A stretch of 64,000 nucleotides of DNA from positions 17,814,688 to 17,878,687 of the forward strand of contig JBANSL010000013.1 of the NCBI GenBank assembly GCA_037127255.1, given 5' to 3'. Under the pieces are notes generated by a model. It had not been told where the DNA came from. It was given only the letters and a program-made list of their open reading frames with translations, and did no database searches. Position 1 is the stretch's first letter, and each line of letters opens with the position of its first letter. Source of the stretch: Persicaria tinctoria. Lineage: Eukaryota > Streptophyta > Magnoliopsida > Caryophyllales > Polygonaceae. A program made the position numbers and the translations under genes. Below, in pieces: positions 1 to 11,915 of the stretch.

Positions 1-77
1 CTATATTTAATAGGTGATTTAAGTGTTAAAACCTATATTTAACGGGTGATTATATGTACATTTCTCTTAAATTAATT

Positions 78-135
78 ATAGGGCCAAATTAGGCAAGTAT
101 ACACGTTTTGGTAAAAACTGCAAAACCATACACGG
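78..135 (+). repeat. left terminal inverted repeat of MULE 1 (imperfect)
   Basis: It reads ATAGGGCCAAATTAGGC and then an AT-rich stretch with ATACAC/ACTGCAAAACCATACAC. It aligns with the reverse complement of 16733-16791 at roughly 65-70% by eye. A similar stretch also lies in reverse at about 21505-21557. Confidence 0.5.
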
Positions 136-180
136 ATTTTTAAAACACAAAAAAACCTCCTCTCCCCCGTAACTGTGTAA

Positions 181-232
181 CCCCTCTCTCTCTCTCTCTC
201 TCTCTCCCATGTCTCTCTCTCTCCATTCCGAT
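181..232. repeat. CT-rich microsatellite just inside the MULE left end
   Basis: This is an almost pure CT tract with one short interruption, lying between the left terminal repeat and the first exon of the Ulp1-type gene. A GA-rich tract occupies the equivalent place beside the related end near 21.5 kb, so it may be part of the element's 5' leader. Confidence 0.85.
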
Positions 233-984
233 TTTCAACTTCTCTTCGCTCTGGAGTTGTTCTTCTACTGATTTGTTCGAAAAGTGGCGTTTTCCGGACG
301 TTTTCGTGCTCATTTTCGTGTGTCATTGAAGATTATTGAGTATGGATAGCAGCGTAGGTAAACATTTTGTTTTTTTTGTATGGTTTGTTTGTCTTAGGGT
401 TTTATTTATGTCAGATTATGCGATGGTGGGCGGTGCGATGTTTGTCGTTAGTTTTTTTTTTGGATGAATGTGTGTTGTTCGTTATCAATCATACTAGTAT
501 GTGTGGGTGATTTTGCAGTTACTACTTCTATTTTTAATGTTGACCTCGATTTTGGCATATCTTTCTGTCCTTTTGGAATCCATCTCCATCCTTTTGCATG
601 TCCACTCTTTGTTTTCTATGATTTTCGGCGTGTTCTATTTGTGGTGTGTGTGTATGTTTGTGTTTGATTTCATATTTCTGTGGGCTGACATCCATTTGTC
701 TTTGTTTATCTTGTTTTTTATATGTTCACAGGGCACTCAAGTGATCTTGATACATATAAATACAAGTCTGTTTGATGTGAGTCTATGAAATTTATATAGC
801 AGTTTTTGTCATTGTCTTTGCTTCATATGCTGACATGTGCTTTTGTATTCAATTTGTATACTTTGTTTGCAGAAATTAAAGTTATGTATTCCATACAAGG
901 AACGTTTCCATGCTAGATCAAACCTATATTGTCACCCTAAAGTTTGTGATATCATAAAACAACATTTGTTATGAGAAAGGAAGA

Positions 985-2687
985 AAAGCTCGAAAGTCAA
1001 CTACAGAAGTCCAAGGTCAAGGAGCAGCGGAACCAGGGCAAATTGAGTTGGAAACAAGGAAATCTGCTCGACAACACTTTGGTCGATATCGACTACACCT
1101 TGTCGATATCGAGTAAATCCAAGTCGATTTATAGCAAGGATTGACCAGAATCGAGCAAGGCTAGGAGAGAAGGAGCACAGCTTACCCGATATCGAGGAAA
1201 TTACTCGATATCGAGGAACACCCAAGTCGATTTCCATGTCTGGAGCCGATATCGACGAAGCTGAGCTGAAACCGAGGATGAACCAAGCCTTTGTCGATGT
1301 CGAGGAAATCTCCTCGATATCGAGGAAAAACCCAAAGTCGATTTTGCGCCCAAAAGCCGGAATCGAGTTGTTGAGCGGAAGACGAGAAAAGTGCTAATCG
1401 ATATCGAGGAATTCTACTCGATATCGAGGAAATCTCAGAGTCCGACGTCGAGCAGTCCGAGGGTCTTATTAAGTTTCTATCCTGAAGCCAATGGTGATAT
1501 TTTCGAGATGAAATTCTATCCACATCTATCAAGAGCTATCAAGTCAAGAGAGAAGATATTTTATCCACATTAGATATAATCCTAGTTTTATTTATTTCCA
1601 TGATTTACCTTTAAGTAAGTAGATATAGATAGACTTTCTTACCTTGATTAGCAAGGATTGGAAGCCTATAAATAAGGCCTTAGGGACTGATTTCTAAGCA
1701 TTCAATTACACGCACAATTAGTTACATAGAGAGAGTAGAGGAGAGAGCTTGTGGCGAAAGAAGTTGGAAAGGCGAAAGCGGATTTTGCTTCGATGGGTTG
1801 TAAGCTTTCTTTAGTTTATTTAATGCAAAGTTATTTCCTTTTATTATTGATGTCTTTCTTGATGATGAAGAGCGAGTAGTCCACCCACTTCTAGGGTCGG
1901 GGGTGAGCCCGACGGTAGCCATGTGAGATGATGCGGTAAAGGTTTGATCTTTTTATGCAATTCGTCTTCTATCCCTATGAGCATGATTCTTTTGCGAAAG
2001 TTGAAGGTGATCCTTGTTTCTGTTATTGAAGCGAAAGTGATCTTAATACAACTTGGGTTAATTATGTGAAAAGGGTTAGTAACAATTACGGTTTATGCGA
2101 AAACCACTATATTCCTATTTGTTAATAACGAAAGTTATTTGATGAAAAGCATGATCTTTTATGCCTTTATGTGTTATTTTGCATGGTTATCGTTGCTGTG
2201 TTGAAACCCTGACCTTGGAAGTCTTTAGTTTATTGAATTAATTCATCAAAATCTGCGTTATGCGTTCGAAAAGTTGCACTTTTAAGTTTCTGTTGCTTTA
2301 TCGATTTCGAGGAGTGTTTGTCGACATCGAGTAGTTTTACTCGACATCGAGGATATCTTGTCGAGATCGAGTTACTGTGTCTGAGTTTGCTTTCTGTTTG
2401 TCGATATTGAGTTTCTGGTGTTGATCAGTTTACTCGATATCGAGGAATTTTAGTCGATATCGAGTAGTTTCTGTTGCTTTACTTTATTTTCTGCTTTTTT
2501 TCTTTGTTGTTTCTGTCTTTCTGTCTGTGAGATTTACAACTACCTGAGATCTGCTGACGTGCTTCCTTGAGGATCGATCCTGACTTCCCACTTCTACATC
2601 AGGAGGAGGTCTTGTAATTATTTGCGTGGGCACGGATCTGGTTTGATTTATATTTCTATATTTTAAACTCGATTTCCTCTTACAACA
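985..2687 (+). repeat. 5' LTR of element A (5'-truncated)
   Basis: It is homologous to 7599-9395 from about position 990 (clear from 1002, matching 7768) to the TACAACA end at 2687. It includes the stretch typical of Athila LTRs with GAGCGAGTAGTCCACC near 1870. It carries about 16 copies of the TCGA-NN-TCGA motif. Relative to the 3' LTR it has 49 extra bases (about 1390-1438) that contain exactly two motif units. Confidence 0.88.
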
Positions 2688-2690
2688 AAT

Positions 2691-2707
2691 TGGCGTCGTT
2701 GCCGGGG
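2691..2707 (+). other. primer binding site, tRNA-Asp type
   Basis: TGGCGTCGTTGCCGGGG lies three bases after the LTR end. It differs by one base from the complement of the 3' end of plant tRNA-Asp with its CCA tail, the primer known for Athila elements. Confidence 0.85.
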
Positions 2708-2770
2708 AAGCTATCATTCGCGCCTTAGGTAGTTAAATCTCACGTTTGCTTTGAGTTACTTCGCTGGTGT

Positions 2771-4027
2771 ATGCGCCGTTCTGGTCAACCACCTGAGTTT
2801 GACGGCTTAGACGAACCAGAACGCCTTCTACACGTCCACGCTAAACTAAAAAGAGCCATGGCGGCTGCAGAAACACAGGAACAACTGATACATAGGCTTC
2901 AGAGAGAACTAGCCGCCAAAGATATTGCTCTCACCACTGAGAGAGAAGGCAGGGAACAAGAAGCTGAGCGAAGGAGGCAAGAAGAAGCTAAGTTTGCCCA
3001 ATACCCTACCACTGCAGAGGATTACATGCACCCGACTCTTGTCGTGCCTGAATCGGCCATTCTAATCCCTGAAAATATTTTTGAAATTCGCACTCACTTC
3101 CTTATTGAACTTAAAAATAATGCTTTTCATGGAAGATTTAATGAATGCCCTCTTGAACATATTACTAATTTTTCTGACATGTGTCGTACTCTTACTGAAG
3201 GTACTACTCTGGAATATGTCAAGATGAAGGCCTTTCGTTGATCTCTCACCGGTCCTGTATTGAAGTAGCTTGAAGGACTGAAACCACGATCCCTCACAAC
3301 ATGGGCTCAAGTAGAGCAGGAATTTCTCAACAAATTCTTTCCTCCTTCCAAGACAGAACTCATCCGCCAGAAGATTACAACTTTCAAACAGAAGCCTAGG
3401 GAGCCGCTGACAAAAGCATGGGAACGATATAAGGAACTACTACGATCTTGCCCTACTCATGGACAACCCCCCTATGTTATTCAGGAGATCTTCTTCAATT
3501 CTCTTGACCAGACCACTAAGGATAGGATCAATCAGTATACTAGATACGAGTATCTGAGAATGCCACCAGCTGACGCATGGGGTGTACTCGACAAGCTCAC
3601 CAACTACGATAATAAGTATGGGGCTTCTACAAACTATGATGAGAATACCTATGCCAGGCCAGCCCCATCCATGCCCCTCTACGAGCCTTCTAAGGAGATT
3701 GACCCTGATGTCAAGGAGCAGTACTACAGAGATCAGAATAGGAAGCTCTTCAAGCAAGTAAAGTATCTTTCTGTCAACCAGCCTTGCATTGAATGTGGAT
3801 CACAGCGGCACACCACTACTGAGTGCCCACACACAGAGCAAGTCAGGCTGGCAGAACACCTCGAAGAGGTGCCCCTAAGAACCCCCCGCCATATAGAGCT
3901 CCAGGACATCCGGAAAGGGACCAGAAAATGGGTGTCAACTCTAGGCTTGGGGAGATTGATATATGACGGAGGAAATGCGGAGGAACCATTCAGACACCAA
4001 GCAGTCCTTCAACTCAGTCTACACTAA
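2771..4027 (+). pseudogene. gag of Athila-like element A, two stop codons
   Basis: Gag forms the virus-like particle of the element. One frame runs from ATG 2771 to 4027, broken only by TGA at 3239-3241 and TAG at 3266-3268. Both sit where the family usually has tryptophan, so they look like TGG decay. The N-terminal part has a predicted coiled coil rich in E/R/A (residues 15-75). The retrotransposon gag domain follows (FFPPSKTELIRQKITTF, then KAWERYKELLRSCP). A CCHC zinc knuckle (C-x2-C-x4-H-x4-C) is at 3785-3826. The frame ends in a duplicated segment: 3932-3970 recurs at 4036-4075 as a 40-bp direct repeat. Confidence 0.85.
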
Positions 4028-4283
4028 GATACAAGGTGTCAACTCTAGGCTTGGGGAGATTGATATATGACGGAAATCAATGGAGATACAGATTGGCCAG
4101 CTAGCAGCAGGCGTCCCAGACAGTCTGGTACGCTCCCTGGATCTTCTAAGCCCAATCCAAAAGGGAAGTCAAGACACATCGCAGCTGTAAAACTCAGGCG
4201 CGGCCGTCAACTACGCGAGCCAGAAGTCGGAAAGCAGCAGGACAAAGCAGAAAAACAACTCGATATCGACGAGCATCTAGTCG

Positions 4284-6092
4284 ATGTCGATCAAAACGTG
4301 CTCAATATCGAGGAAGGCCGATGTCGAAGAAAAACTGGACCACCCTTCGTCTGCACAGCACAACAACTCGACATCGAGAAATTTGGTCGATATCGAGAAG
4401 AATCCTGTCGATGTCGAGGAGAATCAAGTCGACGTCGAGAAAGATGCAACACATCCGACATCTGTTCTGGCTCCGAACCAGAAAAAGAAGCTGTCTTTCC
4501 CAACAAAATCTCCAAAGGACCCAGCAGAGAAGAAATTTCAGCGCTTCATCAAGATGCTTCAAAGGCTCAACGTCACAATACCTTTCACAGAAGCTCTCAA
4601 TGAAATGTCATCCTACGTCAAATTCCTCAAGGAGATTCTAAGCAAGAAGCGGTCAATGGCTGAGATTACAGAAGAATGCAGCCATATGGATATACTTGAG
4701 AAAAGGCCAGATCCAGGTAAGTTTGCTATAACCATTGGATTTGGTCAATATAAATTTAATGCATTATGTGATCTTGGAGCTAGTGTGAGTATAATGCCTT
4801 TAACAATATGGTCCAAGATTAAGATAGGTGCCCTATAGCCTGTGGATGCCAAGCTTTATATGGCAAATAACACGGTAGTCATCCCAACAGGCATGGTGGA
4901 CAATGTGCCAGTGCAAGTAGGTAAGTTCTTTGTCCCTGCTGATTTTCTAGTTATTGATATGGCGGAGGACCCTACTTGTCTAATTATTCTAGGAAGGCCC
5001 TTCTTGGCGACAGTGGATGCCAACATAAGCGTTAGGAAGAGAGTATTCACTTTCAACATCAGCGATGAGGTAATTGAGTATTCTTTTAATAAAACTGGAA
5101 GGCACACAAGTCCCATGGAAGAGGTAAAGTCTATATCAACTTTCATTACATGCGGGGAACCTAAGGTAAGAAATATGACTTCTGAAGAGCTGGAAAAGAG
5201 GGATATGGAGGCCCAGGTGGAGAAGATCATGGCCATCCTAAACGACGACACAGAGGATCTGCTCGACATCGACCAAGGTAAGTCGCCGTCGACTAACTAT
5301 TTTTCGGATGCCTTGACAGGATGCAAGTATGGGGTCGAAGTCACCCAGAATTCCTTGACATCGAGGAATTTAGTCGACATCGACCAAAAGCAGAGCCCTC
5401 CACCAGCAGCTTCGTCAAGGAGCCAACCCGAAGCCGAGAATTCCTCGACATCGACCAACTTGGTCGACATCGAGGAAAAATCTCTTTCCTCGACTTCTCC
5501 TCCCTCGAAGAGCGACCCATTGGAAGTTGAGAATTCCTCGATGTTGAGGAGATTAGTCGATATCGACCAAAAATCTCTTCCCTCGACTTCGCCTTCCTCG
5601 ACGCTGATTCCACCAAACGAGCTGAACTCCTCGGTATCGACCAAATTGGTCGATGTCGACCAAGTACCGACTTCTTCGACTTCGCCATCCTCGAGCAGTA
5701 GCCTACCAGAAGCAGAAAACTTCTTGATATCGAGTACCCTTACCCGAAATCAACCAAAATCAGAGGTCCCCGAATCCGATTCTGTTAAGGTAAGCCAAGG
5801 TATGGATGTTTCTTCTCCTATTTCAATTAAAGATTTATCTATACATGTGAGAGGGTTGCCTTGGTATGTGCGATTATGTAGGATTTCCAATGACGAGCCT
5901 AAGGAGTATGAAATTGGAGACAAGCTCTATGTTTCCAAATCAAAGGATTATTGGTTTCCTAACAAATTTTACAAAAAGAAGATGGGGCCCTTCGTGGTGA
6001 ACAAGATCCATTCAGGAGGACTGCAGCTGATGGACAAGAATGGAGTCCTATTTGAAGCCCAAGCTACATGGACCCTGCAAATGCCACCTTGA
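4284..6092 (+). pseudogene. protease, VDI(E/D)-repeat spacer and integrase-tail frame of element A
   Basis: The frame lies +1 relative to gag. It starts with heptad-like units (NLVDIEK, NPVDVEE, NQVDVEK) and continues to an Athila-type aspartic protease with the family-typical CDLGASVSIMP motif near 4767-4800 and LIILGRPFLATVDA near 4980. One TAG at 4836-4838 breaks the protease, and the frame reopens at once to 6092. After the protease come about 170 residues of repeats around the core LVDI(D/E), each rich in S/T/P. The last 60-70 residues (IGDKLYVSKSKDYWFPNKF, then GPFVV) resemble the C-terminal tail of a gypsy integrase. No YxDD reverse transcriptase, RNase H or integrase DDE core is present. 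The simplest reading is a large internal deletion that kept the frame, giving a non-autonomous derivative. Confidence 0.75.
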
Positions 6093-7598
6093 GCTTAATG
6101 GAGAAAGTCGGCCTAGCAACTATAAAATCTAGAGCTTGTAAATAGACATTTATTTTTTTGGGACTTTTGGACATTGTTGCTTTTGTTTGTTTTTGGTTTT
6201 GAACTTTTAGTTTTTCTATTGTGGGTATTTCTCTTCTACATTTTTCAGGTCCATGGGGATAGAAGCAAGCTAAAATCGGACAAGGCCCAACAATATTGCA
6301 CTCGATTCTGACAATTAGCACACCTGTCTAGTGAGTTTCTTTCTTTACCCTTATGTTTTTATACAGTGAGGACACTGTAATGTTTAAGTATGGGGTGGGG
6401 GAAGGGCTTACTTTGTGCATATTTGATATATTTGACATTATGTGTGCATATTTAGAATTTATTTCTTGAATTGCTTATACATGGCTATTTTGGAATTCAT
6501 TATTGATTTATGTGCTTACATGCATGTTTTCTAAAGTTTGAAAAAAATGACCCCCATTGAAAATTTTTGATAAGTTTCATGGAAGTTTTAATTGAACTCG
6601 ACGATGCAAAATTGGATTCGTTAGAGATATAGCATGAAATTGCCTAGTAAAGGGAAGTCACAATGAAGTGCATATTTTCTTGAAAACCATGAAAGGAGGT
6701 AAAGTTTGAAATTGCTTTTGACATGTTGCATGATAAGAGGATAGAGGACTTTATATTTCCATATAATGCTCATATGTTTATATTCCTATGCATTACGCTA
6801 TACATATGCATCACAAAAAACCCATATTATGCCTTATTTCAATTATTGCTCTACATGTTCTAAATAATGTCATTCTTTACCTTATTTCCTATCCGGGGAT
6901 TATGTTGAGAATGATGTCACATTATGGAGATTATTATATGGTTGTTGTCTTGTTATTGCTATTATTGGAGTTTCGAAGGAAATTGTTTGAAAAATATGGA
7001 AAATTTAATGAGTGAAAGAAAATCCGATCACCTCAGGAGATAAAGGTAGACCGACCCTGCTCGCTGAGATAATAGTTTGGCGAGATGGGACACATTGTGA
7101 GGAGTCCAAAGTACTAAGTATCCAAGGCCATTCATGACACCCATGTTTGCGACTCGCGAGAAGGCAGTGCTGAGGTTAGAGAGGTAAAAGCATTATTATT
7201 GACAAAAGCATTATGAAAGGTGATGATTCTTATGAAGAAGGGATGTGGATAAGAAAGTTTGGAAATACTCCATTTCCCCGGATCATTAGCACCACATGGC
7301 AAAAAATCGCCCACCTTTAGCCTTTTACCAATCTAATCCTTATTGAGATTAATTAAAGTCCTCTTGATTATTAATGCTTTGTCACTTATGAATGTTTTGC
7401 ATAACCCTCCTTTTGTGAGTAGATGTTGCTTTTTAATTGCACATGCATGGATTTGTGACACTAGTACCTTTTCAAGGATGGTAATTAATTACAGGAATAT
7501 ATGAGAATGGATCTAATATGTTGAGAGTTTTGAATTCTTTCCCTGAATGACAATTAAAAGTATTGCTTGAGGACAAGCAAGCTTAAGTATTGGGTGTT
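6093..7598 (+). other. non-coding 3' internal region of element A
   Basis: No coding domain is recognisable. Near 6383-6405 there is a purine-rich tract (TTAAGTATGGGGTGGGGG), and a second polypurine-like run GCTTAAGTATTGGGTG lies directly before the 3' LTR at about 7581-7595. The nearby GAGGACAAGCAAG is typical of Athila/Tat 3' ends. Athila elements often have an envelope-like frame here; none is seen. Confidence 0.7.
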
Positions 7599-9395
7599 TG
7601 TTGTGAGCCGAATTAGCCATGTTTTATAATTACTTTTATATCGTTTTCTGCATACATTTCATGCATCTGGGTTAGAATAGTACAAAACCTATGTAGTTTA
7701 TGCTTATTTTCCAAATTATGGAATCTACACCAGTTTTTGTTTAATTTTTGCAGAATTCAAGGCAATTTACAGCAGTCCAAGGTCAAGGAGTAGCGGAACC
7801 AGGGCAAATCGAGCTGGAAACAAGGAAATCTGCTCGACAACACTTTGGTCGATATCGACTACACCTTGTCGATATCGAGTAAATCCAAGTCGATTTCCAG
7901 CAAGGATTGACCCGAATCGAGCAAGGCTAGGGGAGAAGGAGCACAACTTACTCGATATCGAGGAAATTACTCGATATCGAGGAACACCCAAGTCGATTTC
8001 CATGTCTGGAGCCGAGATCGACGAAGCTGAGCTGAAACCGAGGATGGACCAAGCCTTTGTCGATGTCGAGGAAATCTCCTCGATATCGAGGAAAAACCCA
8101 AAGTCGATTTTGTGCCCAGAAGCCGAAATCGAGTTGCTGAGCGGAAGACGAGAAAAGTCCGACGTCGAGCAGTCCGAGGGTCTTGTTAAGTTTCTATCCC
8201 GAAGCCGATGGTGATATTTTCGAGATGAAATTCTATCCACATCTATCAAGAGCTATCAAGTCAAGAGAGAAGATATTTTATCCACATTAGATATAATCCT
8301 AGTTTTATTTATTTCCATGATTTATCTTTAAATAAGTAGATATAGATAGACTTTCTTACCTTGATTAGCAAGGATTGGAAGCCTATAAATAAGGCCTTAG
8401 AGGCTGATTTCTAAGCATTCAATTACACACACAATTAGTTACATAGAGAGAGTAGAGGAGAGAGCTTGTGGCGAGAGAAGTTGGAAAGGAGAAAGCGGAT
8501 TTGGCTTCGATTGGTTGTAAGCTTTCTTTAGTTTATTTAATACAAAGTTATTTCCTTTTATTATTGATGCCTTTCTTGATGATGAAGAGCGAGTAGTCCA
8601 CCCACTTCTAGGATCGGGGTGAGCCTGACGGTACCCATGTGAGATGATGCGGTAAAGGTTTGATCTTTTTATGCAATTCGTCTTCTATCCCTATGAGCAT
8701 GATTCTTTTGCGAAAGTTGAAGGTGATCCTTTTTTGTGTTATTGAAGCGAAAGTGATCTTAATACAACTTGGGTTAATTATGTGAAAAGGCTTAGTAACA
8801 GTTAGGGTTTATGCGAAAGCCTCTATATTCATATTTGTTAATAACGAAAGTTATTTGATGAAAAGCATGATCTTTTATGCCTTTATGTGTTATTTTGCAT
8901 GGTTATCGTTGCAGTGTTGAAACCCTGATCCTGGAAGTCTTTAGTTTATTGAATTAATTCATCAAAATCTGCGTTCTAAGTTCAAAAATTTGCACTTTTA
9001 AGTTTCTGTTGCTTTGTCGATTTCGAGGAGTGTTTGTCGACATCGAGTAGTTTTACTCGACAACGAGGATATCTTGTCGAGATCGAGTTACTGTGTCTGA
9101 GTTTGCTTTCTGTTTGTCGATCTTGAGTTTCTAGTGTCGATCAGTTTACTCGATATCGAGGACTTTTAGTCGATATCGAGTAGCTTCTGTTGCTTTACTT
9201 TATTTTCCGCTTTTTTTCTTTGTTATTTCTGTCTGTGAGATTTACAGCTACCTGAGATCTGCTGACGTGCTTCCTCGATGAACGATCCTGACTTCCCACT
9301 GCTACATTAGGAGGAGGTCTTGTAATTATTTGCGTGGGCACGGATCTGGTTTGATTTATATTTCTATATTTTAAACTCGATTTCCTCCTACAACA
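7599..9395 (+). repeat. 3' LTR of element A (complete, 1,797 bp)
   Basis: It begins TGTTGTGAGCC after a polypurine-like tract and ends CCTACAACA, so the ends form a short TGTTG/CAACA inverted repeat. It aligns over its last 1.6 kb with the 5' LTR with scattered substitutions. It lacks the 49-bp two-motif block of the 5' LTR, the gap being bounded by AGT on both sides. Confidence 0.9.
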
Positions 9396-9600
9396 CGAGG
9401 CGAAGCTATCACTTGCTTGTGATGACGAGAAGTTTGGACTCTATCCATGGGGCAGACAGTCTTATGAATCTCTATTGAAGGCCTTGAAGAAGTCATCTAC
9501 GATAGATCGCAAGAAAGCTAGGCCTTCTTATGAGTTGTATGGATATTGGATCGCTTTCCAGGTTTTGTGTTTACTTGTTTCATTCCGCTGTGGCATCATT

Positions 9601-9722
9601 TCTCACTATGTGTCAGCATTTTATGCATTCCTTACTATGTGTCAACATTTTATGTATTCCTTACTATGTGTCAGCATTCATCACTTGTGTCATCATTCCT
9701 CACTATGTGTCAGCATTTTATG
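9601..9722 (+). repeat. minisatellite in an intron of the Ulp1-type gene
   Basis: Four degenerate units of (C/T)TCACTATGTGTCAGCATT type follow one another at 29, 29 and 39-bp steps. Three of the four contain TGTCAGC, the reverse complement of the heptamer spread through this MULE. Confidence 0.8.
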
Positions 9723-11833
9723 CAATGTTATTGTGTTTGTATGACCTCTTGTTTCTTTTTAACAGTCCTGGATATTTGAAGCTTTCCCAGTGTTGTCTGA
9801 TAAGTTTGACTGTAATTTGAAAATGAATGATAAAGATCCTCATTCTTTGCATTGGGTTTGTAAGGTTAGGCATACTTAAGATAAATATATCAGTTGTGAT
9901 TTCAAACCTGGGTTCTTATATACATGTGTTTTGTTAATTTTTTTTTTATGTGCATGATAGACAGCGATGTTCCCAAACTACAGAGAGTTTGTAAGAACCC
10001 CAGGTATGGGTTATATTGATGAAGAGGCTGACGATGTATTTGATTGTGTTGGTGATCCTGTGTTTTCTCAACCACCAACTAATCTTCTGTATGATTGCCG
10101 GCATATGCGTAAGTATGCATATGAAAACAAGTTTCTACGTAATGATGGTTCAGAGATTGAATCATTCCTGACTCTCGAGTATGGATTAGTTGGAGGAGAA
10201 AAAGATGAGAGATCTGCTGACATAGAGAAGCGAACGAATAGAAAACATGTGGTTGATGAAGGAAAGGATGAGGAGAAATTGGTTGATGTAGAGAAGGGAA
10301 AAAAGAGGAAACACATTGACATAGGAAACCCTTCTAAGAAGAAGCAGAAAGGCCCATCTACTGAGATCCAGTTGAGGAGAGTCGTTGAGGAGAGGTCGTT
10401 CTAGTGGTCCCCCACGAACCAACCCTCATGCTGACATAGAAGTTAAGAAATCAGTCAGGAGGAAGGCTAGGAGGATTAGAAAGAAGGCTGCTGAATTTAA
10501 GAGAGTTGAGGAATCTAAGAGAGATGTGATTCCTTATGCTGACACAGATACAACCACAGTGAATGCAGACAAGGGTTCCAAGAAATGTGGCGCTGACAGA
10601 GAAGAGGCTGTTGTCCGGGCAGAAAAAGATGAAGGTGGATATGCTTACGATACATTTGATGAGGATAGACCTATTCAGTATGTTTTCCAAAAGAGGAAGA
10701 AGTCTATGGGAAGTACAGGGAAACGTAAAATTTTATACAAAAGTAGCACTTCAAAGAAGTCTTCCTCCATCCCCAAAGTCCTCCTTGATGTGTTGTTATC
10801 TTCTGTTGAAGTTGTGAATAGGTTCACACTGCATGAATCTATTGTTGAAAAGCCACAGTCATCTGTCAACATTGATCAACCAAGTAGTAAGATTGGTGTT
10901 ATCCTTGAGGACGTTGTGGTTGCGGAGGAAGCTGAGTTGGATGCACCTGAAGAATGTAAACAATTGAAAACACCTGTTCGTGGTGATGAGGGAGATGAAC
11001 CCCAATAATTGACGGTTGATGTTGTAGTTTTGGAGAATATCATTCCTGTCACATTGGTTGAAGGACAGAGGACATTAGAGTCAGAGTCAGTTCACTTTGT
11101 TGTTGATCTAGGTCGTGATTCTGATTTGATGTCCACGGAGCCAAGAGGTGAAGAGTTTAAGGACAGTAATGATGGACTTCATGAAGATGTTGACAAGGGC
11201 TTGAAGAGTACTGGTGAAGGTATTAAGGGCATAAATGTTGGTGAGGATGTAGAAGATGACATGTTGGTGAAGTCGACTAATGAAGATGGTAAGGAGGCTC
11301 TTGTAGGTGTTGATGTCAAGGATATTGTTATCCCATCAGGTGACAAGGGTGATGGGGATGAGAAGGTTGATGTTGCAGTAACTCTACCTGCTACCATTGC
11401 GCCACCACGGACTATCAACTTGGATTCCGCTGAAGGTGATGAAGATGCTGACATGGTTGGATTGCCCACAGTCAGTGACTGGGTTGTGTACAGCAAGCAT
11501 CCTAAAGTAGTTGAAGAGATTGAATCACTAAGGCGATCCAAGCGTATTCCAAAAGCTAGTACCTTCTTGACGAGTCCATTTGAGCAAGAAAAGAAAGGGA
11601 GGTGGCCAAAGCACAATCCGAAGAAGTCATTGTTAAGTGAAGCTGATCATGAGTTTATGTACAATACTATGAGGAGTAAACGATATTTTTTATTTTTTTA
11701 CTCGTTATATATTCATGAACTGTCTTGTGCTTACACCTCATATTATCTTGTGTTTAATTCATAATTTTTGCTTGTTTCCAGGGATTTTTCTGTCATCTTT
11801 GCTTTTGGACGGCTTCTGGACTATGATGGCAGC

Positions 11834-11835
<2 letters not shown>

Positions 11836-11915
<80 letters not shown>

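Larger units (their letters stand above)
985..9395 (+). mobile_element. Athila-like Ty3/gypsy retroelement A, non-autonomous, inserted in the Ulp1-type gene
   Basis: Two long direct repeats (about 985-2687 and 7599-9395) bound an internal region with a tRNA-Asp-type primer site, a gag reading frame, an Athila-type protease and an integrase C-terminal tail. Reverse transcriptase, RNase H and the integrase core are absent. The 3' LTR starts TGTTGTGAGCC and ends CCTACAACA. The first 165-170 bp of the 5' LTR are missing. The five bases after the 3' LTR (CGAGG) do not match those before the 5' LTR, and coding sequence of the host gene is missing at the left junction. A deletion after insertion best explains all three facts. 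Confidence 0.88.

Noticed and set aside
72..326. 84-codon open frame on -
   Set aside because: It reads through the CT microsatellite (RERERERE) and the MULE terminal repeat; no domain.
1001..1573. Several open frames on both strands in the 5' LTR, and equivalents at 7767-8249
   Set aside because: They arise from the TCGATATCGA repeats, which lack stops in several frames; the LTR is non-coding.
1083..2463. CRISPR-like array (short palindromic repeats with spacers)
   Set aside because: Repeats are only about 10 bp, spacing is 10 bp within groups, groups are irregular, and the context is a plant LTR.
4856..5688. Long open frames on - under the protease and spacer region
   Set aside because: Antisense shadows of the element A polyprotein; the + frame has recognisable motifs.
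9396..9400. CGAGG as a 5-bp target duplication for element A
   Set aside because: No CGAGG precedes the 5' LTR; the left junction is deleted.
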